A stretch of DNA of 64,000 nt from Streptomyces sp. Tu 3180 (GTDB taxonomy: Bacteria; Actinomycetota; Actinomycetes; Streptomycetales; Streptomycetaceae). Under the pieces are notes generated by a model, which did not search any database, was not told where the DNA came from, and saw nothing but the letters and a program-made list of their open reading frames with translations. Location of the stretch: positions 6,798,001 to 6,862,000 of the forward strand of contig NZ_WOXS01000002.1 in assembly GCF_009852415.1 (NCBI RefSeq). The letters are read 5' to 3'. Below, piece after piece: positions 1 through 9,139 of the stretch (position 1 is its first letter; each line of letters opens with the position of its first letter). A program made the position numbers and the translations under genes.

Positions 1-672
1 GCGTTCTACGCCTACGCCGAACGCGTCCCGGACGGTCCGGTCGTGCGGCGCTTCCAGGCGCTCGCCGAGGAGCTGGGCATCGTCCTGGTGCTGCCGGTGT
101 ACGAGGAGGAGCAGCCCGGGGTCCTCTACAACACGGCCGCGGTGATCGACGCCGACGGCTCCTACCTCGGCAAGTACCGCAAGACGCACATCCCCCAGGT
201 GAAGGGGTTCTGGGAGAAGTTCTACTTCCGGCCCGGCAACGGCGGCTGGCCCGTCTTCGACACCAGGGCCGGCCGGATCGGCGTCTACATCTGCTACGAC
301 CGCCACTTCCCGGAGGGCTGGCGGGCGCTGGGACTCGCCGGCGCCGAGATCGTCTTCAACCCGTCGGCCACCTCCCGCGGCCTCTCCGGCTACCTCTGGC
401 AGCTGGAGCAGCCGGCGGCGGCCGTCGCCAACGAGTACTTCGTCGGCGCGATCAACCGGGTCGGCGTCGAGGAGCTCGGCGACAACGACTTCTACGGCAC
501 CAGCTACTTCGTCGACCCCGAGGCCCGGTTCGTCGGCGAGCCGGCGAGCGACAAGGAGAGCGAACTCGTCGTCCGCGACCTGGACCTGGCCAAGCTGCGC
601 GAGGTCCGCGACCGCTGGCAGTTCTACCGCGACCGCGCCCCGGGAGCCTACGGACCGCTGACCGCCCCCTGA
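1..672 (+). CDS. Nitrilase-superfamily amidohydrolase (beta-ureidopropionase-like), 5' truncated
   Basis: The gene runs in from the left edge, so the N-terminus is missing; 223 codons remain before the TGA stop. It is a carbon-nitrogen hydrolase of the nitrilase superfamily. YRKTHIP carries the expected catalytic Lys and YICYDRHFPEGW the nucleophilic Cys; the first Glu of the Glu-Lys-Cys triad would lie upstream of the window. The family hydrolyses N-carbamoyl amino acids to amino acid, CO2 and ammonia, and the hydantoinase 31 bp downstream makes exactly such substrates. I infer N-carbamoyl-beta-alanine (or N-carbamoyl amino acid) amidohydrolase activity in the cytoplasm. Another nitrilase-type amidase is possible. 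Confidence 0.9.
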   Translation, partial: AFYAYAERVPDGPVVRRFQALAEELGIVLVLPVYEEEQPGVLYNTAAVIDADGSYLGKYRKTHIPQVKGFWEKFYFRPGNGGWPVFDTRAGRIGVYICYDRHFPEGWRALGLAGAEIVFNPSATSRGLSGYLWQLEQPAAAVANEYFVGAINRVGVEELGDNDFYGTSYFVDPEARFVGEPASDKESELVVRDLDLAKLREVRDRWQFYRDRAPGAYGPLTAP

Positions 673-703
673 CAGCACCGAGCACGCGAGGAGAGGGAGC
701 ACC

Positions 704-2107
704 ATGAGCAGCCGTACCGTCATCCGTGGCGGCCTCGTCATCACCGCCTCCGACGAGATCCACGCCGACGTCCTGATCGAGGACGGCCGCATCGCCGCCC
801 TCGCCGCCTCCGGCACCCCGGCCGCCGGGGCCCTCACCGCCGAGCGGACCCTCGACGCCACCGGGAAGTACGTCATCCCGGGCGGGGTCGACGCCCACAC
901 CCACATGGAGCTGCCCTTCGGCGGCACCTTCGCCTCGGACACCTTCGAGACGGGCACCCGGGCCGCCGCCTGGGGAGGCACCACCACCATCGTCGACTTC
1001 GCCGTGCAGAGCGTCGGCCGCTCCCTGCGCGAGGGCCTGGACGCCTGGCACGCCAAGGCCGAGGGCACCTGCGCCGTCGACTACGGCTTCCACATGATCG
1101 TCTCCGACGTGAACCCGGAGACGCTGAAGGAGATGGACCTCCTGATCGAGGAGGGGGTGACCAGCTTCAAGCAGTTCATGGCCTACCCGGGGGTCTTCTA
1201 CTCCGACGACGGCCAGATCCTGCGCGCCATGCAGCGCTCCGCCGGGAACGGCGGGCTGATCATGATGCACGCCGAGAACGGCATCGCCATCGACGTGCTC
1301 GTCGAACAGGCGCTGGCCCGGGGCGAGACCGGCCCCCGGTACCACGGCGAGGTCCGCAAGGCCCTGCTGGAGGCCGAGGCCACCCACCGCGCCATCCGGC
1401 TCGCCCAGGTCGCGGGCGCCCCGCTGTACGTCGTGCACGTCTCCGCCACGGAAGCCGTCGCCGAGCTGATCCGGGCCCGGGACGAGGGCCTGAACGTCTT
1501 CGGCGAGACCTGCCCGCAGTACCTGTTCCTGTCCACCGACAACCTCGCCGAGCCGGACTTCGAGGGCGCCAAGTACGTGTGCAGCACCCCGCTGAGGCCG
1601 CGCGAACACCAGGCGCACCTGTGGAAGGGGCTGCGCACCAACGACCTCCAGGTGGTCTCCACCGACCACTGCCCCTTCTGCTTCACCGGACAGAAGGAGC
1701 TGGGCCGGGGCGACTTCTCGAAGATCCCCAACGGTCTGCCGGGCGTCGAGAACCGCATGGACCTGCTGCACCAGGCCGTCCTCGACGGGCACATCTCCCG
1801 CCGCCGCTGGATCGAGATCGCCTGCGCGACCCCGGCCCGCATGTTCGGCCTCTACCCGAAGAAGGGCACGATCGCGCCGGGCGCCGACGCCGACGTCGTG
1901 ATCTACGACCCGCACGCCGAGCAGGTCATGTCCGCCGGGACCCACCACATGAACGTCGACTACTCGGCCTACGAGGGCAAGCGGGTCACCGGCCGGGTCG
2001 AGACCGTCCTCTCGCGCGGCGAACCCGTCATCACCGAGCGGGAGTACACCGGGCGCGCCGGGCACGGCGCCTACCTCCCGCGTTCCACCTGCCAGTACCT
2101 CACCTAG
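704..2107 (+). CDS. hydA: Dihydropyrimidinase / D-hydantoinase
   Basis: This 467-residue cytoplasmic metal-dependent cyclic amidohydrolase has the usual family length. It opens dihydrouracil or hydantoin rings to N-carbamoyl acids. The metal-binding HTHME lies near residue 65, the Lys in TSFKQFMAY near residue 155 is the expected carbamylated ligand, and further ligands are His in MMHAENG, His in VVHVSA and Asp in STDHCPF. The start is fixed by a strong purine-rich site (gaggagaggga) a few bases upstream of the ATG. It follows the amidohydrolase that would process its product and precedes an F420-type oxidoreductase and an NCS1 permease, which fits a reductive pyrimidine or hydantoin catabolic operon. 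Confidence 0.95.
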   Translation: MSSRTVIRGGLVITASDEIHADVLIEDGRIAALAASGTPAAGALTAERTLDATGKYVIPGGVDAHTHMELPFGGTFASDTFETGTRAAAWGGTTTIVDFAVQSVGRSLREGLDAWHAKAEGTCAVDYGFHMIVSDVNPETLKEMDLLIEEGVTSFKQFMAYPGVFYSDDGQILRAMQRSAGNGGLIMMHAENGIAIDVLVEQALARGETGPRYHGEVRKALLEAEATHRAIRLAQVAGAPLYVVHVSATEAVAELIRARDEGLNVFGETCPQYLFLSTDNLAEPDFEGAKYVCSTPLRPREHQAHLWKGLRTNDLQVVSTDHCPFCFTGQKELGRGDFSKIPNGLPGVENRMDLLHQAVLDGHISRRRWIEIACATPARMFGLYPKKGTIAPGADADVVIYDPHAEQVMSAGTHHMNVDYSAYEGKRVTGRVETVLSRGEPVITEREYTGRAGHGAYLPRSTCQYLT

Positions 2108-2118
2108 GAGCGGTGCGC

Positions 2119-3120
2119 ATGGACTTCGGACTCGTTCTGCAGACCGACCCGCCGGCCTCGCGGGTCGTCAGCCTGATGAAGCGCGCCGAGCGGAGCGGCT
2201 TCACCCACGGCTGGACCTTCGACTCCGCCGTGCTGTGGCAGGAACCGTTCGTGATCTACAGCCAGATCCTGGCCAACACCACGAAACTGAGGGTCGGCCC
2301 GATGGTCACCAACCCGGGCACCCGCACCTGGGAGGTCACCGCCTCCACCTTCGCCACCCTCAACGACATGTTCGGCAACCGCACCGTCTGCGGCATCGGC
2401 CGGGGCGACTCCGCGATGCGCGTCGCCGGCCGCAGGCCCAACACGCTGGCCCGCCTGGGCGAGGCGATCGACGTGATCCGCGACCTCGCCGAGGGGCGCG
2501 AGGCCGAGGTCGACGGGCAGCCGCTGCGGATCCCGTGGGTGCGGGACGGGAAGCTGCCCGTCTGGATGGCGGCGTACGGGCCGAAGGCGCTCGCCCTCGC
2601 CGGGCGGAAGGCCGACGGCTTCATCCTCCAGCTCGCCGACCCGTACCTGACCGAGTGGATGGTGAAGGCCGTGCGCGACGCGGCCGCCGAGGCGGGGCGC
2701 GACCCCGCCTCCGTCACCGTCTGCGTCGCCGCCCCGGCGTACGTCGGCGACGACCTGGCGCACGCCCGCGAGCAGTGCCGCTGGTTCGGCGGCATGGTCG
2801 GCAACCACGTCGCGGACCTGGTCGCCCGCTACGGCGAGCACTCGGACCTGGTCCCCGAGGCGCTGACGTCGTACATCAAGGAACGGCACGGCTACGACTA
2901 CAGCCACCACGGGCGGGCCGGCAACCCGTCCGCGGACTTCGTCCCCGACGGGATCGTCGACCGGTTCTGCCTGCTCGGCCCGGCCGAGGCGCACATCGAG
3001 AAGCTGAAGACGCTGCGCGAGCTGGGCGTGGACCAGTTCGCCGTGTACGACATGCACGACGCGCAGGAGACGACGATCGACGCGTACGGCGCGGAGATCA
3101 TCCCGGCACTCAGCCGCTGA
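2119..3120 (+). CDS. LLM-class F420-dependent oxidoreductase (hydantoinase-associated)
   Basis: A 333-residue luciferase-like monooxygenase-fold protein beginning MDFGLVLQTDPPASRV. The ATG at 2119 is chosen because it lies 11 bp after the hydantoinase stop with GGAG just upstream; the frame is open further 5' only as a shadow of the hydantoinase gene. Family features visible are the DSAVLWQEPF segment, the GIGRGDSAMR glycine-rich stretch and a conserved KLPVWMAAYGPKALALAG block. LLM proteins use F420 or FMN. F420 use is inferred from the family and from the actinobacterial context. Tight linkage with hydantoinase suggests it reduces or oxidises a pyrimidine- or hydantoin-type ring, but no substrate is shown by the sequence. 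Confidence 0.88.
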   Translation: MDFGLVLQTDPPASRVVSLMKRAERSGFTHGWTFDSAVLWQEPFVIYSQILANTTKLRVGPMVTNPGTRTWEVTASTFATLNDMFGNRTVCGIGRGDSAMRVAGRRPNTLARLGEAIDVIRDLAEGREAEVDGQPLRIPWVRDGKLPVWMAAYGPKALALAGRKADGFILQLADPYLTEWMVKAVRDAAAEAGRDPASVTVCVAAPAYVGDDLAHAREQCRWFGGMVGNHVADLVARYGEHSDLVPEALTSYIKERHGYDYSHHGRAGNPSADFVPDGIVDRFCLLGPAEAHIEKLKTLRELGVDQFAVYDMHDAQETTIDAYGAEIIPALSR

Positions 3121-3147
3121 CCGGTACCTCCGCCGAAGGGCACGCCC

Positions 3148-4677
<1,530 letters not shown>

Positions 4678-4689
4678 GCGTACCGGGGG

Positions 4690-5601
4690 CTACCGGGCCG
4701 TGCCGAAGTCCTGGGTCCAGTAGGAGCCGGGCTGCGCCAGACCGACACCGATCTCCTTGAACGAGCAGTTGAGGATGTTCTTCTTGTGCCCGGGGCTGGC
4801 CATCCAGCCGGCCATCACCTGCTCGGGAGTGGAGTAGCCGTGGGCGACGTTCTCGCCGTAGGTGCTCCAGCTGTAGCCGGCGCGTGTGATGCGGTCGGCG
4901 GGCGAGGACCCGTCCGAGCCGGTGTGCGACATGGTGCCGCTCGCCGCCATGTCCTCGCTGTGGTTCTGCGCGGCCTCGGTCAGGGCGGTGTTCACCTTCA
5001 CCGGCGAGCAACCGGCCTTCCCGCGCTCGGCGTTGACGAGTTCCACGACCTTGGCGACGGCCCCGGAGGACGTGGCCCCGCCCGTCGCGGCGGGCTTCGG
5101 GGCCGCGGTGGTGGGCTTCGGGGCGGCGGTGGTGGGCTTGGGGGCCGCCGTCGTGGGCTTCGGAGCGGTGGCCGTGGGCTTCGGAGCGGTGGCGGTGGGC
5201 TTCGGAGCGGTGGCGGTGGGCTTCGGGGCCGCGGTGGTGGGCTTGGAGGCGGGTGCCCCGGAGGCCGTCTTCTTCGGCTGGTGCGGCTTCGGCTCGTGCG
5301 ACGGATCGGTGCCGCCGTGCTTCGGCGCTCCGCTCTGCGAAGCGCTCGCGGTGGCGGTCGGCGTGCCCGACGGTGCCGCCGGGGGCTCGTCGTGCTGCCG
5401 GCTGCTCCACTGGCTGTACCAGTCGGCACCGTCCCACTTGTCCTCGGCCGCGGCCGAGGCGGTGGCGGCCCGGTCCTGCGGCTGCCCGTCACCGGGCCAG
5501 TCGGCGCAGGCCATGGCGACGGAGGGTATCCCTATGACCCCCATGGCGACTGTCGCGACGACCGTCCGCCGGTACTGGTGCTGATGGCGATGCTTTCCCA
5601 T
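4690..5601 (-). CDS. Secreted CAP (SCP/PR1)-domain protein with Pro-Thr-Ala linker
   Basis: A 303-residue exported protein. The ATG at 5601 (MGKHRHQHQYRR) has GGTGAGG upstream and opens a signal peptide (VVATVAMGVIGIPSVAMA); longer upstream reading gives no signal sequence and is rejected. An acidic, low-complexity middle contains about eight Pro-Lys-Pro-Thr heptads (21-bp DNA repeats). The last 120 residues form a CAP domain: VVELVNAERGKAGCSPV, a conserved SHTGSDGSS, YGENVAHG and GWMASPGHKKNILN. CAP proteins of this bacterial type are secreted and of unsettled activity; the linker suggests crossing or binding of the cell wall. The two Cys in CSPV and NCSF could form a disulphide. Confidence 0.9.
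   Translation of the reverse strand: MGKHRHQHQYRRTVVATVAMGVIGIPSVAMACADWPGDGQPQDRAATASAAAEDKWDGADWYSQWSSRQHDEPPAAPSGTPTATASASQSGAPKHGGTDPSHEPKPHQPKKTASGAPASKPTTAAPKPTATAPKPTATAPKPTATAPKPTTAAPKPTTAAPKPTTAAPKPAATGGATSSGAVAKVVELVNAERGKAGCSPVKVNTALTEAAQNHSEDMAASGTMSHTGSDGSSPADRITRAGYSWSTYGENVAHGYSTPEQVMAGWMASPGHKKNILNCSFKEIGVGLAQPGSYWTQDFGTAR
5092..5259 (-). repeat. 21-bp tandem coding repeat (PKPTxxA heptads)
   Basis: Seven full 21-bp units start at 5092, 5113, 5134, 5155, 5176, 5197 and 5218, with a partial eighth from 5239. They encode heptads of the form APKPTATA or APKPTTAA in the linker of the CAP protein. Three central units are nearly identical, which suggests recent slippage or unit duplication. 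Confidence 0.9.
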
Positions 5602-6082
5602 GCGTGACCTCACCCCTGCTGTCCGGAGGCTGGTCATTCTTCGGACGGTCCGACAGCGGGCGCAAAGGGCCTTTGCACTACTTTGCTTCGTAGGTCTGCG
5701 GGGGTCTTGCGATGAGCGCAAGAGCGTGCCGACCTGCTCTCGAAGATCCTCCCGGGGTGTCTGCCGTCCCGTCAGAAGCCTTCGCACGGCGAAAGAAGCG
5801 CGTCCCCCGGCTCCCCGCCCGGCCCCGCCCGCCGCGGCCCGCTCCACGTTCGCGGCAAGACGGACAAATCCCTTATGTCGTCGGAGCGGGTTCTACTAAG
5901 CGGTCTGCGTAGATCGCGGACACGTGTGACAGATGTCACCGGATCGTGAATTCCGGACCGGTGTGGGAGACCGGGACCGGTGCCGGAGGCCCAGGAGCGC
6001 GCCGGGGGACGCCGGGGCGATCGGGACCGCGGGCCGGGGCCGGGGCGGGCGGTCCGCCCGACGCGCCCCGGGAGCGAGGGGG
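5602..6082 (-). other. 481-bp gene-free leader of the CAP-domain gene
   Basis: No coding region is supported here. Three small inverted repeats lie close to the gene: TCGGAC-G-GTCCGA (5641-5653), GCAAAGG-G-CCTTTGC (5662-5676) and TCTTGCG-ATGAG-CGCAAGA (5705-5723). A Crp-like palindrome lies at 5926-5939. The length suggests a long 5' untranslated region. I compared it by eye with the c-di-AMP (ydaO) leader that precedes some Streptomyces wall-hydrolase genes and did not find the conserved blocks. Confidence 0.5.
5926..5939. promoter_or_regulatory. Candidate Crp-type palindrome
   Basis: GTGACAGATGTCAC is a perfect interrupted palindrome (GTGACA-GA-TGTCAC) and fits the GTG-N6-GNCAC pattern known for Streptomyces Crp; it also reads TGTGA-N6-TCACC. 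It lies about 325 bp upstream of the CAP gene start and about 145 bp after the end of the next secreted-protein gene. Confidence 0.45.
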
Positions 6083-6748
6083 TCAGCCCTGCCCGTCCTC
6101 CAGGGCCGCCACCGCCTCCTTGGCGGCCTTGATGGCCCCCTTGTTGATCTCGTCCGTGCCGGGCGCCTTCTTCGACTCGAAGTCGCTGCCGTTGTACGTC
6201 ACGACCACCAGCGCGTTGGAGGAGCGGGCCACCACCACGCCCTCCCGGGTCTGCTGCTTGTCCTCGGTGGCGAGGTTCACGACGGAGTACGCGGCGTCGC
6301 CGAGCCCGGGCACCGGGCCCCCGCCGCTCTTCTCCGCCAGGCGTCCCCCGTACGACCGCTCCGCCGCCTCGTCCGACTCCAGCACCTCGAAGGACACGTC
6401 GAGCCAGCGGTACTCGTAGCCCTCGAGCGCGTTCCAGGAGCAGGTGCGGCGCAGCTCGGCGTCCGTGGACGGTATCTCCTTGCCGGCCGTCTTGGCGCCC
6501 GGCACGAGGGTCTTGACGGTCTTCTCCGCCAGCGCGGTGCACGGTGCGGGCGCGGCGGTGTACGTCTTCGCCGCCTGCGTCGCCGACGGGGCGGAGGCGG
6601 ACCGGTTCTCCGTCCTGTCCGCGGACTCGTTCCCGGCGGCCTGCGGTGCGGCCGACGGGCCGGAGGACAACGCCCAGCCCGCCGCGGCGAGGACGACCAC
6701 CGGGGACAGGCGTGCGGTCAGGGCGAGCGGCAGAGGCAAGGAACGCAC
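6083..6748 (-). CDS. Secreted DUF3558-like protein
   Basis: A 221-residue exported protein starting at GTG 6748 with GAGAAG upstream. A short basic N-terminus and a hydrophobic stretch (LSPVVVLAAAGWALSSG) form a signal peptide or anchor without a lipobox Cys. After a Ser/Ala/Glu-rich spacer the mature part has PCTALAEKTVKTLVPG and RRTCSWNALEGYEYRWLDV, the two-Cys arrangement of DUF3558-type lipoproteins, then a conserved GLGDAAYSV and a YNGSDF strand near the end. The function of the family is not known. It is on the same strand as the CAP gene but 481 bp away, so probably a separate transcript. Confidence 0.75.
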   Translation of the reverse strand: MRSLPLPLALTARLSPVVVLAAAGWALSSGPSAAPQAAGNESADRTENRSASAPSATQAAKTYTAAPAPCTALAEKTVKTLVPGAKTAGKEIPSTDAELRRTCSWNALEGYEYRWLDVSFEVLESDEAAERSYGGRLAEKSGGGPVPGLGDAAYSVVNLATEDKQQTREGVVVARSSNALVVVTYNGSDFESKKAPGTDEINKGAIKAAKEAVAALEDGQG

Positions 6749-7465
6749 GGCGCACTTCTCGTGGGGGACGGTGCGGAGGGAGTCCGCACTGCGGACGGGA
6801 CGCCAGTGTCACACGCATCGGTGTGGTGCGGAAGGGTCAACTCGCTCCGTAGGCGGGCGGTGACGGCGGCGTACCGCCGGGCGGTTTCGTTTGGCGCGTT
6901 TCGGCGGGACAAGGGCGACTTGCCCGCGGGACGGCCCACGGCCCGCGCCGGGCGGGAGGGTTCCGGGCGGGACGGTGATGCGGCAGGGCGGGCGTACGTG
7001 ACGCGCGGTCAGGTGCCGGAGGACGACGAAAGGCGTTGCGTGCCCGGTCCGGTCCTGCGGTTGCACCTGCGCCCGGCCCGCACCGGCCAGCGGTACGTCA
7101 CCGCCGGGGGAGCGGGAGCGGCACCTGCGGCGGCGCGCGCCGCGGCCCCCCGCGCACGGTCCGCCGCGGCGACCGCGCGCGGACGTCCCGGTCTCCGTCG
7201 AGCGGCGGCACGGCGTACGCGCACGGGGGAGCGCGGGTGAACGAAATCGTCCGTCAGCACCGGCACCTGGCCGAGCCGGTCCTCGCCGTCCGCGAGCGGT
7301 GCGGCCGTGTGCGTCCGGCGGGCGGGCGGATCGCCCTGTCGGCAGCGGTCCTGCCGCGCGACGGACACGGGACGACACTGCCGCGCACCGTCCCGGTCTC
7401 CCCGGCCCCGGGCCTGTCCATCGGCCGTCCCGGCATCGTCGTCGACCGCCCGTGCGCGGGGCACT
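6749..7465. other. 717-bp region without a supported gene
   Basis: The stretch between the DUF3558-like gene and the end of the stress operon contains only Arg/Pro/Ala-rich low-complexity reading frames on both strands. The best candidate is a plus-strand GTG at 7237 with GGGGGAG upstream, but it runs on into the antisense of the phosphatase gene and resembles nothing I know. I call no gene here. Confidence 0.5.
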
Positions 7466-9139
7466 TCACGCCCGGCCGCCCCCAGGGGCGGCTCGCCGGC
7501 CGCCCGGTCCGGGAGCCGGCCGGTCGGCCCGCGTGCCGTTCAGCCGTACCGCCAGGAGGGCCACGTCGTCGCTGCCGTCCGGCGGCAGCCACTCCAGCAG
7601 CTGGGCGCAGGCCTCCTCGGGGTCACTGGACGTCTTGCCGACCACGGAGGCGAGGACGTCCAGTGAGTCCTGGAGGTGGACGTGGCGGCGCTCGATCAGC
7701 CCGTCCGTGACCAGCAGGAGCAGCGAACCGGGCGTCACGGCGACTCTGTGGGCCGCCGGGTGGGGCAGGCCGAGGCCGAGCAGCGGTCCGTGCTCGTAGA
7801 GGTAGGCGGTCGTGCCGTCCGGGCTGCGCAGCAGCGGCGGCAGATGCCCGGCGTTCGCGACGCGGATGGCGTCGGAGCCGGACTCGATCAGGATGATGCA
7901 CAACGTCACCGTGACGCCGGGTTCGACGGAGGTCAGCAGGCGGTCGAGCCGTTCGAGGATCGCCTCGGGCGGGTGCCCCTCCACCGCGTAGGCGCGCAGC
8001 GCGTGCCGGACCTGGCCCATCACCACGGCCGCGTCCAGGGAGTGGCCGGCGACGTCGCCCACCGCCACGACCAGGCCGTCCGGCGTGTCGATCGCCTCGT
8101 AGAAGTCACCGCCGATCTCGGTGTGTTCGCCGGCGGGCAGGTAGCGCACCGCCAGCTCCGCGTGCCCGGTCTCCGGGAGGCTCTCGGGCAGGAAGCTGCG
8201 CTGCAGGGTGAGCGCGAGCGCGTGCTCCTCGCTGTAGCTGCGCAGCGCCTCCAGGGCCAGCGCGCTGGCCTGGACGAGCTGGTCGAGCAGTTGCTCGTCG
8301 TCCGGCGTGACGACCGCGTCCGCCGGGGTGAGGACGGCGACGGGCGGGCGGTCGGGCTTGGCGCGGCCGAGCGCGGTGCGCCGTCCCTCCGGGTCCTTCA
8401 GGTCCGGCGGCAGGCAGGGCAGGTCGCCTGCGGCCGCCTGCCCCGGCCGCGCCCGGGCGGGGGTGTCACCGCGGTGCGACCAGCCGGGGACGGTGTGCAC
8501 CCGCGGCCCGTCGCACGGCGTGGAGGTGTCCCGGTCGTGCCAGGTGTGGGCGACCAGCGCGCCGCCCTCCGGCGCGGTGAGGAAGGCCGCCGCCTCGCAG
8601 CGGAAGACGGCCGCCGCCCCCTCGGCCGCCACCCTGACCAGCTCCTGCGCGTCGGCGGCGCTGTACAGCGCCAGCGTGGTGCGGTTGAGCAGGCTCAGGC
8701 GGTCCGCGAGGAGTTCCGCGCGGCGGCGGGCCCGGGCGTAGCGCAGGTTGGCGGTGACCGTCGCGAGCAGTTCGTCGGGGGCGATGGGTTCGACCAGATA
8801 CGCGTCGGCCCCGCGGTAGAGCCCCTGCGCCCGGTCGTCGACGGTGATGGCGGAGGCGGAGATGTTGATCACCGGGACCGCGGCCGTGGCGGGGTTGCCC
8901 TTGATGCGCTCGCAGACCTCGAAGCCGGTCATGTCGGGCAGCCGGACGTCGACGACGGCGAGCTCCGGCAGCGGGCCCGGCCCGTCGAGCAGTTCGAGCG
9001 CGCGGGTGCCGTCCTCGGCCTCGGTGACCTCGTGCCCGGCCCGGCGCAGGGCGGTGGCGAGGACGTAGCGATTGGTGGGGATGTCGTCCACCACCAGGAT
9101 GTGTGCCGGACGGTTCTCCGCGTCGAGGGGAAGGGTCAT
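7466..9139 (-). CDS. Receiver-domain / PP2C (RsbU, SpoIIE-type) phosphatase
   Basis: A 557-residue soluble protein. Residues about 12-130 form a response-regulator receiver (HILVVDDIPTN, phospho-acceptor Asp in VVDVRLPDMTG). The middle (about 150-310) resembles a GAF-like sensor segment. The C-terminal 230 residues are a PP2C/SpoIIE serine phosphatase with the metal-binding EIGGDFYEA, VVAVGDVAGHS, VANAGHLPP, VTDGLIERR and DDVALLAVR. By family it would dephosphorylate an anti-anti-sigma STAS protein under control of phosphorylation of its receiver, plausibly by the kinase encoded immediately upstream, which it overlaps by 4 bp. It is the last gene of the operon. The Pro/Gly-rich last 20 residues look unstructured. 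Confidence 0.93.
   Translation of the reverse strand: MTLPLDAENRPAHILVVDDIPTNRYVLATALRRAGHEVTEAEDGTRALELLDGPGPLPELAVVDVRLPDMTGFEVCERIKGNPATAAVPVINISASAITVDDRAQGLYRGADAYLVEPIAPDELLATVTANLRYARARRRAELLADRLSLLNRTTLALYSAADAQELVRVAAEGAAAVFRCEAAAFLTAPEGGALVAHTWHDRDTSTPCDGPRVHTVPGWSHRGDTPARARPGQAAAGDLPCLPPDLKDPEGRRTALGRAKPDRPPVAVLTPADAVVTPDDEQLLDQLVQASALALEALRSYSEEHALALTLQRSFLPESLPETGHAELAVRYLPAGEHTEIGGDFYEAIDTPDGLVVAVGDVAGHSLDAAVVMGQVRHALRAYAVEGHPPEAILERLDRLLTSVEPGVTVTLCIILIESGSDAIRVANAGHLPPLLRSPDGTTAYLYEHGPLLGLGLPHPAAHRVAVTPGSLLLLVTDGLIERRHVHLQDSLDVLASVVGKTSSDPEEACAQLLEWLPPDGSDDVALLAVRLNGTRADRPAPGPGGRRAAPGGGRA

Noticed and set aside
5092..5259. CRISPR-like repeats
   Set aside because: Units are contiguous 21-bp coding repeats without spacers, in frame with a Pro/Thr linker.
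5602..5900. c-di-AMP (ydaO) riboswitch in the CAP gene leader
   Set aside because: The conserved blocks of the motif were not found by eye; only generic hairpins are present. A covariance-model search would decide.
7237..7710. Plus-strand GTG frame with a GGGGGAG ribosome-like site
   Set aside because: The protein is Pro/Arg-rich after about 30 codons, resembles no family known to me and runs antisense into the phosphatase gene. Kept only as a note.
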